Below are positions 1 to 9,359 of a stretch of 64,000 bases of DNA, piece after piece. Location: assembly GCF_003010935.1 (NCBI RefSeq), contig NZ_PGGN01000003.1:799509-863508 (forward strand). Reading direction: 5' to 3'. Under the pieces are notes generated by a model that saw only the letters and a program-made list of their open reading frames with translations, made no database searches and had not been told where the DNA came from. Origin of the DNA: Phyllobacterium endophyticum (GTDB taxonomy: Bacteria > Pseudomonadota > Alphaproteobacteria > Rhizobiales > Rhizobiaceae). Position 1 is the first letter of the stretch; every line of letters starts with the position of its first letter. Made by a program: the position numbers and the translations under genes.

Positions 1-556
1 GTCAGGATCCACGGATCAAGCCTCAAATCGGCGCCGCGTGCTTCGGCGGTCCGCTGCTTCCCCACTGCCTCCAACGTCCCAAGAACATCGCCGCCCGGCT
101 GCATCGCGCGGAAGGCCGCGCCGATGTTGCTGGCGACCACGGTCCCGATCGCCCTGAAACGGCGTTCAGTTAGAGCGGCGGTTATTCCATAGCCGCCACC
201 AGCGCAGATCGACAATAGACCAACGCGGGCCTCATCGATGAACGGAAGCGTCATCAGATAGTCAACGGCGCAATGAATATCCTCGACGCGCGCAGCCGGG
301 TCGTCCAGATGACGAGGTTCTCCGCCGCTCTCGCCTTGGTAGGATGGATCGAAGGTCAAAGCGACGAAACCGCGGTCGGCCATCTTCTCGGCGTAGACGG
401 CGCCGATCTGCTCCTTGACGCCGCTGCCTGGCGTCGTCAGCACGATCGCGGATATGACTTGGTTTCATCAAAGCCGTCCGGCAGATGCAGATTCCCTGCG
501 ATGTCGATATTTTTGTTTTTGAACGAGATGCGTTTCAAGTTACCTGTCCTCATCAT
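1..556 (-). pseudogene. alpha/beta hydrolase (dienelactone-hydrolase-like), frameshifted and cut by the window edge
   Basis: Read leftward from an ATG at 556, the frame gives an alpha/beta-hydrolase N-terminus (an IDIAGNLHLPDGF-type strand) and then hits a stop near 440. One base is missing around 447-451: restoring it joins the next frame, which continues VLTTPGSGVKEQIGAVY and reaches the nucleophile-elbow-like segment LLSICAGGGYG (the GxCxGG style of dienelactone-hydrolase-like enzymes). The C-terminus lies beyond base 1. A soluble hydrolase of unknown ester or lactone substrate is the family expectation. As written the gene cannot make a full product, so it is a pseudogene unless the lost base is a sequencing error. 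Other genes in the next 17 kb are broken the same way. Confidence 0.6.
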
Positions 557-703
557 TTCATCAAGGGCGCTTGCAGCACGTTTCGGCACCGCTGTGAGGC
601 GGTTGCGCCGGCGGCGACCAGGACATCTCGCCTTGAAAAACGCGGATTTGGATCGACCATGTCACTTGCCTCCGTCACATAAGGAACCTTACCTCATGAC
701 GTT

Positions 704-1618
704 TCACGCGAACTTCACGTTGGTCAATTCCCCGGAAATATCCCAAAGACGAGCCGCAACAGCGGTATCCAGAGCTTGGCGAGGAGGCTTCTCCTCGGTC
801 GGATAACCACGCGTCCCGCCCAGCCTGTCAGGCCCGTAATAAGCGCCGTCGCGCGCTGCCGGATCGGTCGCGGCATACAGCGTGGGTAATGCCCCCTGCC
901 ACACGGGTTGAAACAGAAACGGCAGGAAACGGCGCGCCATCCCAGCCGCGCTCCACTCGCCCGCTCCATTCGGAAGCAGGTCGGTGCGTGAGACGCCGGG
1001 GTGCGCCGCCAGGCTTTCCACGCCCCAGCCGGCCGCCTTGCTGCGCCGACTCAGCTCGAAGGCGAACATCACGCAGGCGAGTTTCGACTGGCTGTAGACC
1101 GGCCCCGGCTTGTATCCGCGCTGAGCTTGAAGGTCATCGAAATTGATCGCTCCACTCCGCGCCGCCACGCTGCCGAGGGTGACGACACGCGCATTTCGTC
1201 CCTTCTTCAGCAATGGCAGCAAATGTCCGGTCAGGGCGAAATGGCTGAGATAGTTGGTGCCGAACTGCAATTCGAATCCGTCGCTAGTCTGGCGACGCTC
1301 CGGCGGCGTCATGACGCCGGCATTGTTGATCAGGAGATCGAGGCCGTCTAGCTCCCGTGCAAGCTGTGTGGCAAAATCGGCGATCGATGCGAGGCTGGCG
1401 AGATCCACCTTACCAAACCGCACTTGCCCGCCCGGCACGGCTTGTCTGATCGCCGCCACGGCTTCAGCCCCCTTCTGGGGATTGCGCCCGGCGATCACGA
1501 CACTTGCACCTGCTCGGGCCAAGGCCAGCGCGTCCTCGTAGCCCAATCCTCCGGTTCCGGTGACAACCGCTGTACGGCCATGTTGCGATGGAATGTTCTT
1601 GCTCGTCCACTTGGTCAT
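704..1618 (-). CDS. short-chain dehydrogenase/reductase (SDR), first of two paralogues
   Basis: This 304-residue protein is an NAD(P)-dependent oxidoreductase of the classical SDR fold, in the retinol-dehydrogenase/protochlorophyllide-reductase-like branch. Visible motifs are the cofactor glycine motif TGTGGLG at residues 20-26 (one residue shorter than the usual TGxxxGxG), the NNAG segment near residue 97, and the catalytic YSQSK near residue 173. The C-terminal half (DGAYYGPDRLGGTRGYPTEE) is nearly identical to that of the gene at 1806-2753, so the two are tandem duplicates. The start MTKW matches MSKW in the paralogue. The substrate cannot be told from sequence. The gene is transcribed toward the broken hydrolase gene. 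Confidence 0.85.
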   Translation of the reverse strand: MTKWTSKNIPSQHGRTAVVTGTGGLGYEDALALARAGASVVIAGRNPQKGAEAVAAIRQAVPGGQVRFGKVDLASLASIADFATQLARELDGLDLLINNAGVMTPPERRQTSDGFELQFGTNYLSHFALTGHLLPLLKKGRNARVVTLGSVAARSGAINFDDLQAQRGYKPGPVYSQSKLACVMFAFELSRRSKAAGWGVESLAAHPGVSRTDLLPNGAGEWSAAGMARRFLPFLFQPVWQGALPTLYAATDPAARDGAYYGPDRLGGTRGYPTEEKPPRQALDTAVAARLWDISGELTNVKFA

Positions 1619-1805
1619 ATGGGATCCATGCCTTCTCGAAAGTTCTGCGAGATCTCTTGTGACGCTTGTCGCAGTGCGCCCGCTGTTAACCCTCCCCCAT
1701 AGAAGGACGTGGGCTACGAAACGCCATGCCTGAACCGGTAAGAAACCTGCCTATTCCTACATTAAATCGATGAGCGAAGGAGGGCGAATGCCGATCCTGC
1801 CGCGC

Positions 1806-2753
1806 CTATGGTGACGACATCAAGGTCCGCGAGCCTCCTATCTGGAAGTCCACGTTGGTCAGTTCCAGCGAGGTCTGCCAGAGGCGAGCTGCCACCGCTG
1901 CGTCCAGCGCTTGGCCCGGAGGCGTCTCCTCGGTCGGATAGCCGCGCGTCCCGCCGAGCCTGTCCGGTCCGTAGTAAGCGCCGTCGCGCGCGGCCGGGTC
2001 TGTCGCCGCAAACAGCGTGGGCAAGGCGCCCTTCCACACGGGCTGGTAAAGAAACCATAGATAGCGGCGCGCGAACCCCGGTACGCTCGACCAGCCCGGT
2101 CCGTTCGCAATCAGGTCGGTGCGTGAGATGCCGGGGTGAGCCGCGAGGCTCTCGATGCCCCATCCGGCTGCCTGGCTGCGCCGGTTCAGTTCGAAGGCGA
2201 ACATGACGCAGGCCAGCTTCGACTGGCAGTAAACCTTTATCGGCCTGTAGCCGCGCGCGGCTTGAAGATCGTCGAAGTCAATCGCTCCCCACCGTGCCGC
2301 AATGCTACCCAGGGTCACGACGCGAGGCTTCTGCCCCCTCATCAGGAGCGGCAGCAGATGCGCAGTGAGAGCGAAATGACCTAGATAGTTCGTGCCCAAT
2401 TGTAGCTCGAAACCGTCGCTGGTCTCGCGACGCTCCGGCGTTCTCATGACGCCCGCGTTATTCACCAGGAGCTCGACGCTGTCTTGCTCCTGTACGAGCT
2501 GCGCGGCAAATTCCGCGATCGAAGCGAGATTTGCGAGATCCAGCTTGCCGAACCGCACCTGCGCGCCAGGGACAGTCTCTCTGATCGCATCGACCGCTTT
2601 AGCGCCCTTGTCGGGATTGCGCCCGGCGATCACAACATCAGCGCCGGCTCGCACCAGTGCCAGCGCGGTCTCGAAACCCAGCCCGCCGGTGCCGGTGACG
2701 ATCGCTGAGCGGCCGCGCTGTGTTGGAATGTTCCCGAATGTCCACTTTGACAT
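1806..2753 (-). CDS. short-chain dehydrogenase/reductase (SDR), second paralogue
   Basis: SDR-fold oxidoreductase of 315 residues. It has the same shortened glycine motif TGTGGLG, an NNAG segment and a YCQSK catalytic tetrad core as its neighbour at 704-1618, with high similarity throughout. The start is placed at the ATG at 2753 because the paralogue begins at the same point (MSKW versus MTKW); an in-frame extension to 2810 exists but adds non-conserved residues. The C-terminus carries an extra tail (IGGSRTLMSSP) absent in the paralogue. About 190 bases separate the two copies. Function beyond an NAD(P)H-dependent carbonyl/alcohol step is unknown. Confidence 0.85.
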   Translation of the reverse strand: MSKWTFGNIPTQRGRSAIVTGTGGLGFETALALVRAGADVVIAGRNPDKGAKAVDAIRETVPGAQVRFGKLDLANLASIAEFAAQLVQEQDSVELLVNNAGVMRTPERRETSDGFELQLGTNYLGHFALTAHLLPLLMRGQKPRVVTLGSIAARWGAIDFDDLQAARGYRPIKVYCQSKLACVMFAFELNRRSQAAGWGIESLAAHPGISRTDLIANGPGWSSVPGFARRYLWFLYQPVWKGALPTLFAATDPAARDGAYYGPDRLGGTRGYPTEETPPGQALDAAVAARLWQTSLELTNVDFQIGGSRTLMSSP

Positions 2754-3004
2754 CAATCGTTCTGCCTTGTCTAACGCTGGGCGGAGCCTTTGACTAATGA
2801 TGGTCTCCAAGCCTGCCTTTCTTCTTCATTGCCAGCATGCCCGGGGCACGGCAGACCCTCCATGCCGGAACCCGCAAAAATCATGCCTGATCCTGCATCC
2901 CTACGGCAGGCTATTGAAGGCCAAGTACGCCCCGGGTTCTGGTGGCGCTCAGGTTCACGCAAAGCGGGGCTCGTCTGCCACCCCAGTATCGGTTGGTGGA
3001 CGGC

Positions 3005-3851
3005 CTATAGCGACATCTCCGTGATACCGCTGATCAATCCCGGCCCCCAACTGCGAGCAGTGAAGCTCCAGGTCGCGAAGATGATGATGGCGCTTGCAGC
3101 CAGAAGCACCGTTGCTGCTCCAAAGCTGGCAACCTCGCCGAAATCCCGGCGGCGCGCCCGGATTAAGAGTTCGGCGACGACGATATTGGGGACATAGAAA
3201 AAGAACATCATGATCGCGTCGAACCAGCCGGTAAAACCGCTGCCCGTCCCAATGCCACCTGATAGCAGGAACCCAGGCGCCATATTCCATCCGGTAGAGC
3301 CAGGAGCCGACCGTCAGCGCGAACAACCTGATCGCCCAGGCGCGATGCTGATCGTATTTGTCGGCGCGGGCTCGGGCATAGGCCATGGCTGCGCATAGCA
3401 CCATCAGCGCGCCGTAGATGCCAATGCCGGTATCCATTAGCGGGCCGCCGATCGTACCTCTTCCCCATATGAAGCCAAGACCAGCCAGCCCGGCCAAGCC
3501 GGCCGAAAGGACGTAGATTCGGCCGAGCCAACGATGGAGGGCGGGAACGCTGCGGCGCACGCTTCCGATCAACTGAACAGGCCCAAGCAGCAGGAGCACG
3601 CCCCCAGCCATGAAATGCGAGCCGATGGCTGCCGTCGAAAGCAATGCCTCGCCATCGTACAAATCGGGAAACAACTCGTTCCATCGCTCACCGGCGCCGG
3701 CCACGATCACGCCGCCGAAGAACGCGATGATGTAGATGGCGAAGATGGCGCCGCTGATCCAGCTTGCGGCGACGAGAAGCCGAGCGCTCCAGCGCAGTGC
3801 AGCGCCATGCGAGCCGCCGCTTGGCTCGGCGGGCCTTCCTTCGCGTTTCAT
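3005..3851 (-). pseudogene. DUF2306-type multi-pass membrane protein, frameshifted
   Basis: From the ATG at 3851 the frame encodes several hydrophobic helices (SARLLVAASWISGAIFAIYI; a loop HRWLGRIYVLSA, the family hallmark; YDQHRAWAIRLFAL), as expected for DUF2306 membrane proteins. Near 3273 an extra base shifts translation: the conserved continuation FLLSGGIGTGSGFTGWFDA, followed by two more helices, lies in the next frame and ends at 3005. The ATG overlaps the stop of the upstream DUF2147 gene (ATGA), so the two were translationally coupled. The family has no assigned biochemical role. Either a recent frameshift or a one-base sequence error explains the break. Confidence 0.7.
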
Positions 3852-4318
3852 TGCGCGCGGCGAAGCACCATGGTCCGACCGAGTATGGCGGTGCCCATAT
3901 ACGCGCGAAGCTCCAGCTTTCCGCTCACCAGCGTTGCTCGAGCGGAGTGGGTCTGACCGGTTGCCCCACTGTAAAAATTTCCGCCTTCCCACCGACGGTC
4001 AGCGGCATCCCACTTGAGGTTGGTCACGAGAACAGCGCGCTCTAGTGAGCGGCTCCTAAGGTTCGGATCCGGATTGAGGGTGTCCTTCTTGAAGGTCTTG
4101 CCGTCGGCCTCCATCAGAAGCTTTCCGTAGAGGACGCGGGCCGCATAGGTTTCTCCGGCGTCGAACATCTCGAGTTTGATGTTGCCGTCCTCGGATTGCC
4201 ATACGCCGACAATCTGGTCCGGCGAAGAGGCTTGTGCGAAAGCATCTCCAACGGGGAGACCTGTCATTCCTGCCGAGAGCGCCGCGGCCAGCAAGGGCCC
4301 CATTAGCGATTTCACCAT
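3848..4318 (-). CDS. DUF2147 domain secreted protein
   Basis: A 156-residue exported protein. The start at 4318 is chosen because it follows a good GGAAG Shine-Dalgarno and opens a typical signal peptide (MVKSLMGPLLAAALSAG, cleavage near AFAQA). An upstream ATG at 4417 would bury that signal. The mature part begins DQIVGVWQSEDGNIKLEMF and contains SARVLYGKLL-like and LYMGTAILGR-like segments typical of DUF2147, a beta-barrel-like periplasmic family of unknown function. Its stop overlaps the start of the DUF2306-type gene, so the two form an operon. Confidence 0.75.
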   Translation of the reverse strand: MVKSLMGPLLAAALSAGMTGLPVGDAFAQASSPDQIVGVWQSEDGNIKLEMFDAGETYAARVLYGKLLMEADGKTFKKDTLNPDPNLRSRSLERAVLVTNLKWDAADRRWEGGNFYSGATGQTHSARATLVSGKLELRAYMGTAILGRTMVLRRAQ

Positions 4319-4667
4319 TCTATACTTCCTTTTTTGCCGATTTGGAGCGGACGTCGACATGAGAGTCGTGTCGCCCCAGACTTCCGTGGATGCCAATGAT
4401 CCTGCGGCTCTCCTCAAAAGGAGCCCGGTCTTGGAACCGGCCGGACAGCTGCCGGGACATTGCGCCAGTGAAGCTACACGCTCGCGGCGCGGCGCCGAAT
4501 GCCCAGAAGCTCAAATTTCCTGCCTGATCCTGCAGTTGAGCAAAGGGAGGATGGCTCATCCCAGTTCGCGCAGCAGTTCGTGAAGAGGCGAGGAAACCGG
4601 CCTTCGTTCGATCCGCCGATGCTGCCTCCTCTCCCTCCTGCAAGTGATCAGAGCAAAGCAGATCCCC

Positions 4668-4704
4668 TTGACATTCGTTTGGTACCTCACATATTTTGCT
4701 AGGT
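4668..4704 (+). promoter_or_regulatory. putative promoter and MarR operator upstream of the MarR gene
   Basis: TTGACA at 4668-4673 and TATTTT at 4692-4697 are separated by 18 bases, a plausible sigma-70-type promoter 27 bases before the MarR gene start. TACCT (4682-4686) and AGGTA (4700-4704) form an inverted repeat over the -10 region, where MarR proteins usually bind to repress themselves. The rest of the 4319-4730 gap holds no recognisable gene. Confidence 0.4.
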
Positions 4705-4730
4705 AGCTAGCGAGATTGGAGCGTGTATTG

Positions 4731-5192
4731 ATGGGTCGGGAGCAGAAAGATACGGATCGCGACCTTATCGGAGCCTGGACAAAGCGGTGTTACTTCGCCG
4801 GCCGGGCGGTCATGGACTCTGCCCTGCGTCCTTACGATCTCGGGTCCGTGCAGTGGTACGTGCTCTATCAACTCGCAATCGCGGGACCGACCATGCAGCG
4901 TGATCTCGTGCGGTTGCTTACGATCGAACGTGCCACAATGACCGGCATCGTTGCGACCCTCGTGCGCAAGGGTCTCGTCGAGCAAGAGCCCGACGGGGTC
5001 GATCAGCGCCAGAAGCGTCTACGCATCACCGCTACCGGCGCAAAGCTGTGGGGCGAACTGCCCGATCTCTCTTTCATCCGCTCGGTCGCGTTCGACGGCA
5101 TCGACGAGGCCGACATCGCAGTCGCGGTCCGGGTTCTTCAGACCGCAACGAAGCGTCTCGAAAACCTGCTACAGAAAGGAACAACGTCATGA
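4731..5192 (+). CDS. MarR family transcriptional regulator
   Basis: A 153-residue winged-helix regulator. The segment QRDLVRLLTIERATMTGIVA is the recognition helix-turn-helix region and VDQRQKRLRITATG is the beta-wing (the DxRxKxxxLT motif of MarR proteins). The ATG at 4731 is preferred over a TTG at 4716 because GGAG lies ten bases upstream of it. Its stop overlaps the start of the epimerase gene (ATGA at 5189-5192), so the pair is one operon and the regulator probably controls the epimerase and itself. The ligand is unknown. Confidence 0.85.
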   Translation: MGREQKDTDRDLIGAWTKRCYFAGRAVMDSALRPYDLGSVQWYVLYQLAIAGPTMQRDLVRLLTIERATMTGIVATLVRKGLVEQEPDGVDQRQKRLRITATGAKLWGELPDLSFIRSVAFDGIDEADIAVAVRVLQTATKRLENLLQKGTTS

Positions 5193-6004
5193 CAGTCTTG
5201 GTAACCGGCGCAACAGGGCTCGTCGGAGCCCGTCTTCTTCCGCGCCTTGTCGATGCGGCTGTGAATTGCCGTGTCCTGATGCGCGACGGGAAGCGGAGGC
5301 CCCTCGGCGTCAGCTCGGTAGAAGCGGACCTTCTCGATCCCGCATCCCTCATGCGGGCGGTGGAGGGCGTTTCGGCGATCATCCATCTTGCCGCGGTTTT
5401 CCGCACGCCCGACACCGATCTTATCTGGAGAAGCAACCTCGAAGGCACGCGCAACCTCATCGCCGCGGCGAAAGCGGGTGCGCCTGAGGCGCGTTTCATC
5501 ATGGCAAGCACGTCCAATGTCTATGACGCGGACAGCCCGCACCCTGGCCGCGAGGACGATGCGGCCAACCCGCAACAAGCCTATCCGGCCAGCAAGCTCG
5601 CCGCCGAGAACGCGCTGCGCGAAAGCGGTCTGAACTGGTCGATCCAGCGGTTCGGCTTCGTTTATGGCGACAAGGACGGACATCTCGAAGAGTTGCCGCG
5701 ACTGGTCTCCAGCTTCAAAATGCATCCAGCCCAGAGGATGAGCATGGTTCATCATCGCGATATCGCCACCGCGATGAACCTCGCCCTGACCGGCACGATG
5801 GATGGGCGCATCGTCAATATCGCCGATGAGGCGCCGACCTCGATCTACGAGCTCGTCGCCCTGGTCGGCGGAACAATGGAACCGTCCTCAGCGCCGCTGG
5901 GCGATCCTTGGCGCCTGCAGATGGATGTCTCGCTCGCTCGCAGTCTTGGTTTTCAACCAATCGTGAGGACCGTTTATCAGGCAATGCAGGAAAACTTGAT
6001 GTGA
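5189..6004 (+). CDS. NAD(P)-dependent epimerase/dehydratase family protein
   Basis: A 271-residue extended-SDR protein. The N-terminal Rossmann motif VTGATGLVGARLL binds NAD(P). The region ASTSNVYDAD is followed by YPASKLAAEN, which supplies the catalytic Tyr-x3-Lys. The start at 5189 gives a protein that begins directly with the first beta strand and is coupled to the MarR gene by an ATGA overlap. Members act on nucleotide sugars or on small ketones and aldehydes. Pairing with a MarR regulator fits a stress- or xenobiotic-responsive reductase better than sugar metabolism, but this is inference. Confidence 0.8.
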   Translation: MTVLVTGATGLVGARLLPRLVDAAVNCRVLMRDGKRRPLGVSSVEADLLDPASLMRAVEGVSAIIHLAAVFRTPDTDLIWRSNLEGTRNLIAAAKAGAPEARFIMASTSNVYDADSPHPGREDDAANPQQAYPASKLAAENALRESGLNWSIQRFGFVYGDKDGHLEELPRLVSSFKMHPAQRMSMVHHRDIATAMNLALTGTMDGRIVNIADEAPTSIYELVALVGGTMEPSSAPLGDPWRLQMDVSLARSLGFQPIVRTVYQAMQENLM

Positions 6005-6131
6005 CGCCCGCCCGTCGGCAGCTGACGGCCGGAGGCATATTCGCGCCACTCACAATGGCATTTCTTCACGGCATATCGGCAAGGCCGCTCCGAGCCGAGC
6101 CGGCAAGGAGCGACCTGCTGCAACGCGGTGC

Positions 6132-7166
6132 CTAGGCTGTTCGCGCCTTGCGGCTGGCGTACTGGCTATACATGCGCTGGTGGTTCAGCGCGTCCTGCTT
6201 TGGGGCAACGCCGAACATCCGGGAATATTCGCGGCTGAACTGCGAAGCGCTTTCGTAGCCCACCTTGTAGGCGGCTTCCTCGACGCTCGCAGCGTCCGCG
6301 ACCATTAGGCGTCGCGACTCAAGGAGGCGCAACTGCTTCTGGAACTGAAGCGGCGTCACCGAGGTGAGCTGCTTGAAGTGCTGGTGAAACGATGACGGGC
6401 TCATGCGCGCGACCTCGGCCATTTGCTCCACACGCAGCGTCTGGGCGAAATTGGCGCGCAGAAAATAGATCGCCTTGGCGACCCGCATGAAATTCGATTC
6501 CGGAACGGCCAGGCTGCAGAGTTCGGCGCCCTGCGGGCCGGTGAGAAGCCAGTAGCAGATTTCGCGCATGACGGATGGGTAGAGGATCGGTATCGCCTTC
6601 GGCGTCTGGGACATGCGGATCAGACGCAGCACACATTCGGACAACGGTTCGTCGACCTTGCCGACGAACACGCATGGACCGGGGGTGGCCGGTGGAACGG
6701 GCGGTGTCTCCAACTGCTCCAGCACCTCGCGCAGCATCGTGACGTCGAGATCGATGGTGACGCCGATGTAGGGTGCCTGCGGACTCGCGTCGACGACCCG
6801 TCCACTGGCTGGCATTTCCATACTGACGACCAGGCACTCCATGGCGCCGTAGCGAAGCGTGTCCTCGCCGAAGAGAATTTCCTTCGCCCCCTGGACCACG
6901 ACGCAGAGCGACGGTCGGTAGATCAGCCGCATCGGCATCCGCTGCTGGTAGGAACGGGTGATGTTGACGCTGGCGATCTGCGTCGGAAACAGGCCCTCAC
7001 CGCCGCCCTGGCTTTCGATGTAAGTGGTGACCCCGCCAAGTAGCGATGATGACACGCGAACCTCCGATTGGTTTCGAGGCCAGCGCAGAACTTGCCCTTC
7101 AACCGCCAGCATATCGCGGCTTGTAGGAATAGGCAAGTTTATTGAGGTATCGGGCATTCTGGTCAT
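6132..7166 (-). CDS. AraC family transcriptional regulator (AraC_N + HTH_18)
   Basis: A 344-residue regulator. Residues ~50-200 form the AraC N-terminal ligand-binding type domain (YRPSLCVVVQGAKEILFG is a hallmark of the Arac_N family), and residues ~230-330 carry two helix-turn-helices (SPSSFHQHFKQLTSVTPLQF and the second HTH ending in SREYSRMFG). The ATG at 7166 follows AGAGGAAG. It diverges from the MFS transporter gene across ~50 bases and is the obvious candidate to regulate it. In this family the targets are often neighbouring oxidoreductase or transporter genes. Confidence 0.85.
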   Translation of the reverse strand: MTRMPDTSINLPIPTSRDMLAVEGQVLRWPRNQSEVRVSSSLLGGVTTYIESQGGGEGLFPTQIASVNITRSYQQRMPMRLIYRPSLCVVVQGAKEILFGEDTLRYGAMECLVVSMEMPASGRVVDASPQAPYIGVTIDLDVTMLREVLEQLETPPVPPATPGPCVFVGKVDEPLSECVLRLIRMSQTPKAIPILYPSVMREICYWLLTGPQGAELCSLAVPESNFMRVAKAIYFLRANFAQTLRVEQMAEVARMSPSSFHQHFKQLTSVTPLQFQKQLRLLESRRLMVADAASVEEAAYKVGYESASQFSREYSRMFGVAPKQDALNHQRMYSQYASRKARTA

Positions 7167-7219
7167 TTGAGACTTCCTCTAGCTTGGTGATGCCAGTCAC
7201 AGCCAGGGAAGCGCCAATC

Positions 7220-8536
7220 ATGACAGAAACCGCCGCGTCGTCAATAGATCAGCAAACTGTGCTGCCCAATATAGCGAAGGCGAGCGGCGATGAACACGTC
7301 CGTGGGTGGCGTATCCCGGTGCTGCTTACTACGCTGTTTCTAGTCAGCGCAACCTCCCAGATCGACCGGATGCTTCCCTTCGTTCTCGCCGAGTCAATCA
7401 AGCAAGACCTCGATCTGAGCGACACCGAAATGGGTTTGCTCACCGGCATCGCCTTTGCGGTCTGCTACACGCTGCTGTCGATGCCGCTCGCCCGCGCCGC
7501 TGATCGAGGATCGCCCCGGTTCGTCCTCATTTTGTGCATCCTGCTCTGGAGTGCGATGACATTGCTCGGCGGTCTCGCCATGAGTTTCCTGTGCCTCGCC
7601 TTCACCCGCTTCGGCGTCGCGTTCGGCGAGGCCGGCGGGACGCCCACCAGCCACGCGATCATCGCCCGCAAGATCCCGCCCGAGCGCCGCGGGCTGGCGC
7701 TCGGCATTTTCTCGATGGGCATTCCGCTCGGCACCATGGTGGGTTTCGCCGTCGGCGGCGCGATCGGCGATACGCTCGGCTGGCGTACAGCCCTGGTAGG
7801 CGCAGGCGTCATGGGCGTGCTGATCGGTCTGCTGGCTCTCGTTGTCGTCGGTCCGACCCCGCCGCTCAAGCGCACGCTCGCCAATAGCGAGCCGTTCTTG
7901 AAGGCAAGCCTGCGGTTGCTTTCGTCCCCGGCATTCCGTTGGCTGTTCATCGGCTCGATCGCTCTCGGTTTCGCCGCAGCGCCCTTCTACGCGTTCGCCG
8001 TTCCCTTTCTCATCCGCACCCACGGCTTCAGCACCAGCGAGGCCGGACTGGCGTTCGGCCTGCTGCAAGGCGCGATGGGGATTTGCGGTACGCTCGTGGG
8101 CGGACGCCTCTTCGATCACGCGGTGCGCTCCGGAACCGGCCGGGTCCTCGGTCCGCCCGCTATCCTCTTCATGATCGCAAGCCTGACGACGACGGCGGCA
8201 TTGTTCGCGCCGGTCGGATGGCTTTCCATCCTCCTCTTCGTCCCCGGCATGCTGTCCTTCGCATTTCTGCTGCCGTGGTGCTTCGGCGCCGCGCATCTGG
8301 TGGCCGGCAAGGGCAAGGAGGCGATGGCGACGAGCCTTGCGATGATCGGCTCCGGCCTTTTGGGGCCAGCCCTCGGTCCCCTCATGGTCGGCATGATCAG
8401 TGACGCGGCGACAGCGGCGCAAGTTTCCAATGGCCTCGGGCTCGGCCTGCTCATCGTCCCCGTCGCAAGCGTCCTGACCGGCATCGCCATGCTGATCGCA
8501 AACCAGCGCATCGCCGCCGCACTCCGGCGCCAGTGA
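7220..8536 (+). CDS. MFS transporter
   Basis: A 438-residue inner-membrane secondary transporter with about twelve hydrophobic segments. The loop after helix 2 (LARAADRGSPRFVLI) is the MFS motif A variant, and helix 4 contains RFGVAFGEAGGTPTSHAII, typical of the spinster/hexuronate-like anion:cation symporter branch. The ATG at 7220 has AGGGAAG upstream; two earlier in-frame ATGs lack it. The N-terminus has a ~40-residue cytoplasmic tail before helix 1. It is divergent from the AraC regulator, which suggests substrate-controlled expression; the substrate is not deducible. Confidence 0.8.
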   Translation: MTETAASSIDQQTVLPNIAKASGDEHVRGWRIPVLLTTLFLVSATSQIDRMLPFVLAESIKQDLDLSDTEMGLLTGIAFAVCYTLLSMPLARAADRGSPRFVLILCILLWSAMTLLGGLAMSFLCLAFTRFGVAFGEAGGTPTSHAIIARKIPPERRGLALGIFSMGIPLGTMVGFAVGGAIGDTLGWRTALVGAGVMGVLIGLLALVVVGPTPPLKRTLANSEPFLKASLRLLSSPAFRWLFIGSIALGFAAAPFYAFAVPFLIRTHGFSTSEAGLAFGLLQGAMGICGTLVGGRLFDHAVRSGTGRVLGPPAILFMIASLTTTAALFAPVGWLSILLFVPGMLSFAFLLPWCFGAAHLVAGKGKEAMATSLAMIGSGLLGPALGPLMVGMISDAATAAQVSNGLGLGLLIVPVASVLTGIAMLIANQRIAAALRRQ

Positions 8537-8661
8537 CTACCAAACGCGGCCACGGTCGTACCCGCAAGCCGGGCTTTTTTGAGAAAGAGAGGCTTTCCCA
8601 TGTCTGGATATCCGGCGAACGCTGTCCGCTGTCCCAGCGATCGATTGAAGAGGAACCGCTT

Positions 8662-9303
8662 ATGGAATTCGACCCGGTAGGAGCAATCATGGCGTGGATC
8701 GGCGCTTATGGGCTTGTTGGTCTTTTGGCCGTCGCACTGGCGGAACGCTTCGTGCCGGTCATCCCATCCTACGGGCTGCTGCTGGCGGTCGGCATCGGCG
8801 CGGCGGACGAGGCCTGGTCGCTGCCGGCCGCCTTCCTGTCAACTGTCGCTGGCGGCATACTCGGCTGCGCAGCCTTGTTCTACGCCCTCCGGGGGCTGGG
8901 CGTCGCGCGATCCACGCGCCTCCTCAACAGAGCTGGCAGGCTCTTCGGGATGTCCGTCGATCGCATCGAGCAAGGGACCGTTTCCTTCCGCCGGAACCAG
9001 ACCACACTGGCCTTCGCGCTGCAGCTCGTGCCGACGGTCAGGCTGTTCGCTCCCGCCTTCGCCGCCCTCCTTCGTGGGAACTCTCGTAGCTTCCTGGCTG
9101 CTTCGGCGGCCGGCGTCGCGGTCTGGAATGGCCTGTTCGTCGGTGTTGGCTACTTCGCTTCGCACTCGCTCGAGACAGCGAATACGACAATCCTCGCCCT
9201 GACTGCCCTCGGCTGCCTGCTCGGTGCGGAAGCCGCCTTGTTCTGGATCGCTCGGCGGGTTCGCGCCCGTCGTACACCAAGTGCCGCGATATGCGAGACC
9301 TGA
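8662..9303 (+). CDS. DedA/VTT-domain membrane protein
   Basis: A 213-residue membrane protein of the DedA (SNARE-associated/VTT) superfamily. It shows an N-terminal helix GLVGLLAVALAERFVPVIPS, a long amphipathic middle (SVDRIEQGTVSFRRNQ) and the conserved re-entrant segment QLVPTVRLFAPAFAALL with P and R residues in the family positions. Members are implicated in lipid flipping and membrane homeostasis. The ATG at 8662 is preceded by GAAGAGGA; the upstream in-frame ATG at 8533 overlaps the MFS gene and is unlikely. The next gene is a phospholipid-methyltransferase-like protein, so both may concern membrane lipids. Confidence 0.7.
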   Translation: MEFDPVGAIMAWIGAYGLVGLLAVALAERFVPVIPSYGLLLAVGIGAADEAWSLPAAFLSTVAGGILGCAALFYALRGLGVARSTRLLNRAGRLFGMSVDRIEQGTVSFRRNQTTLAFALQLVPTVRLFAPAFAALLRGNSRSFLAASAAGVAVWNGLFVGVGYFASHSLETANTTILALTALGCLLGAEAALFWIARRVRARRTPSAAICET

Positions 9304-9359
9304 TGACACCTCGCAGCGGCGCGCCATCGGCCAAAGAAACATGTTCGAGGTTATTTCCA

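Noticed and set aside
7394..8422. 342-codon minus-strand frame
   Set aside because: It is the antisense of the MFS transporter gene and its translation is a low-complexity Glu/Arg/Ala-rich chain.
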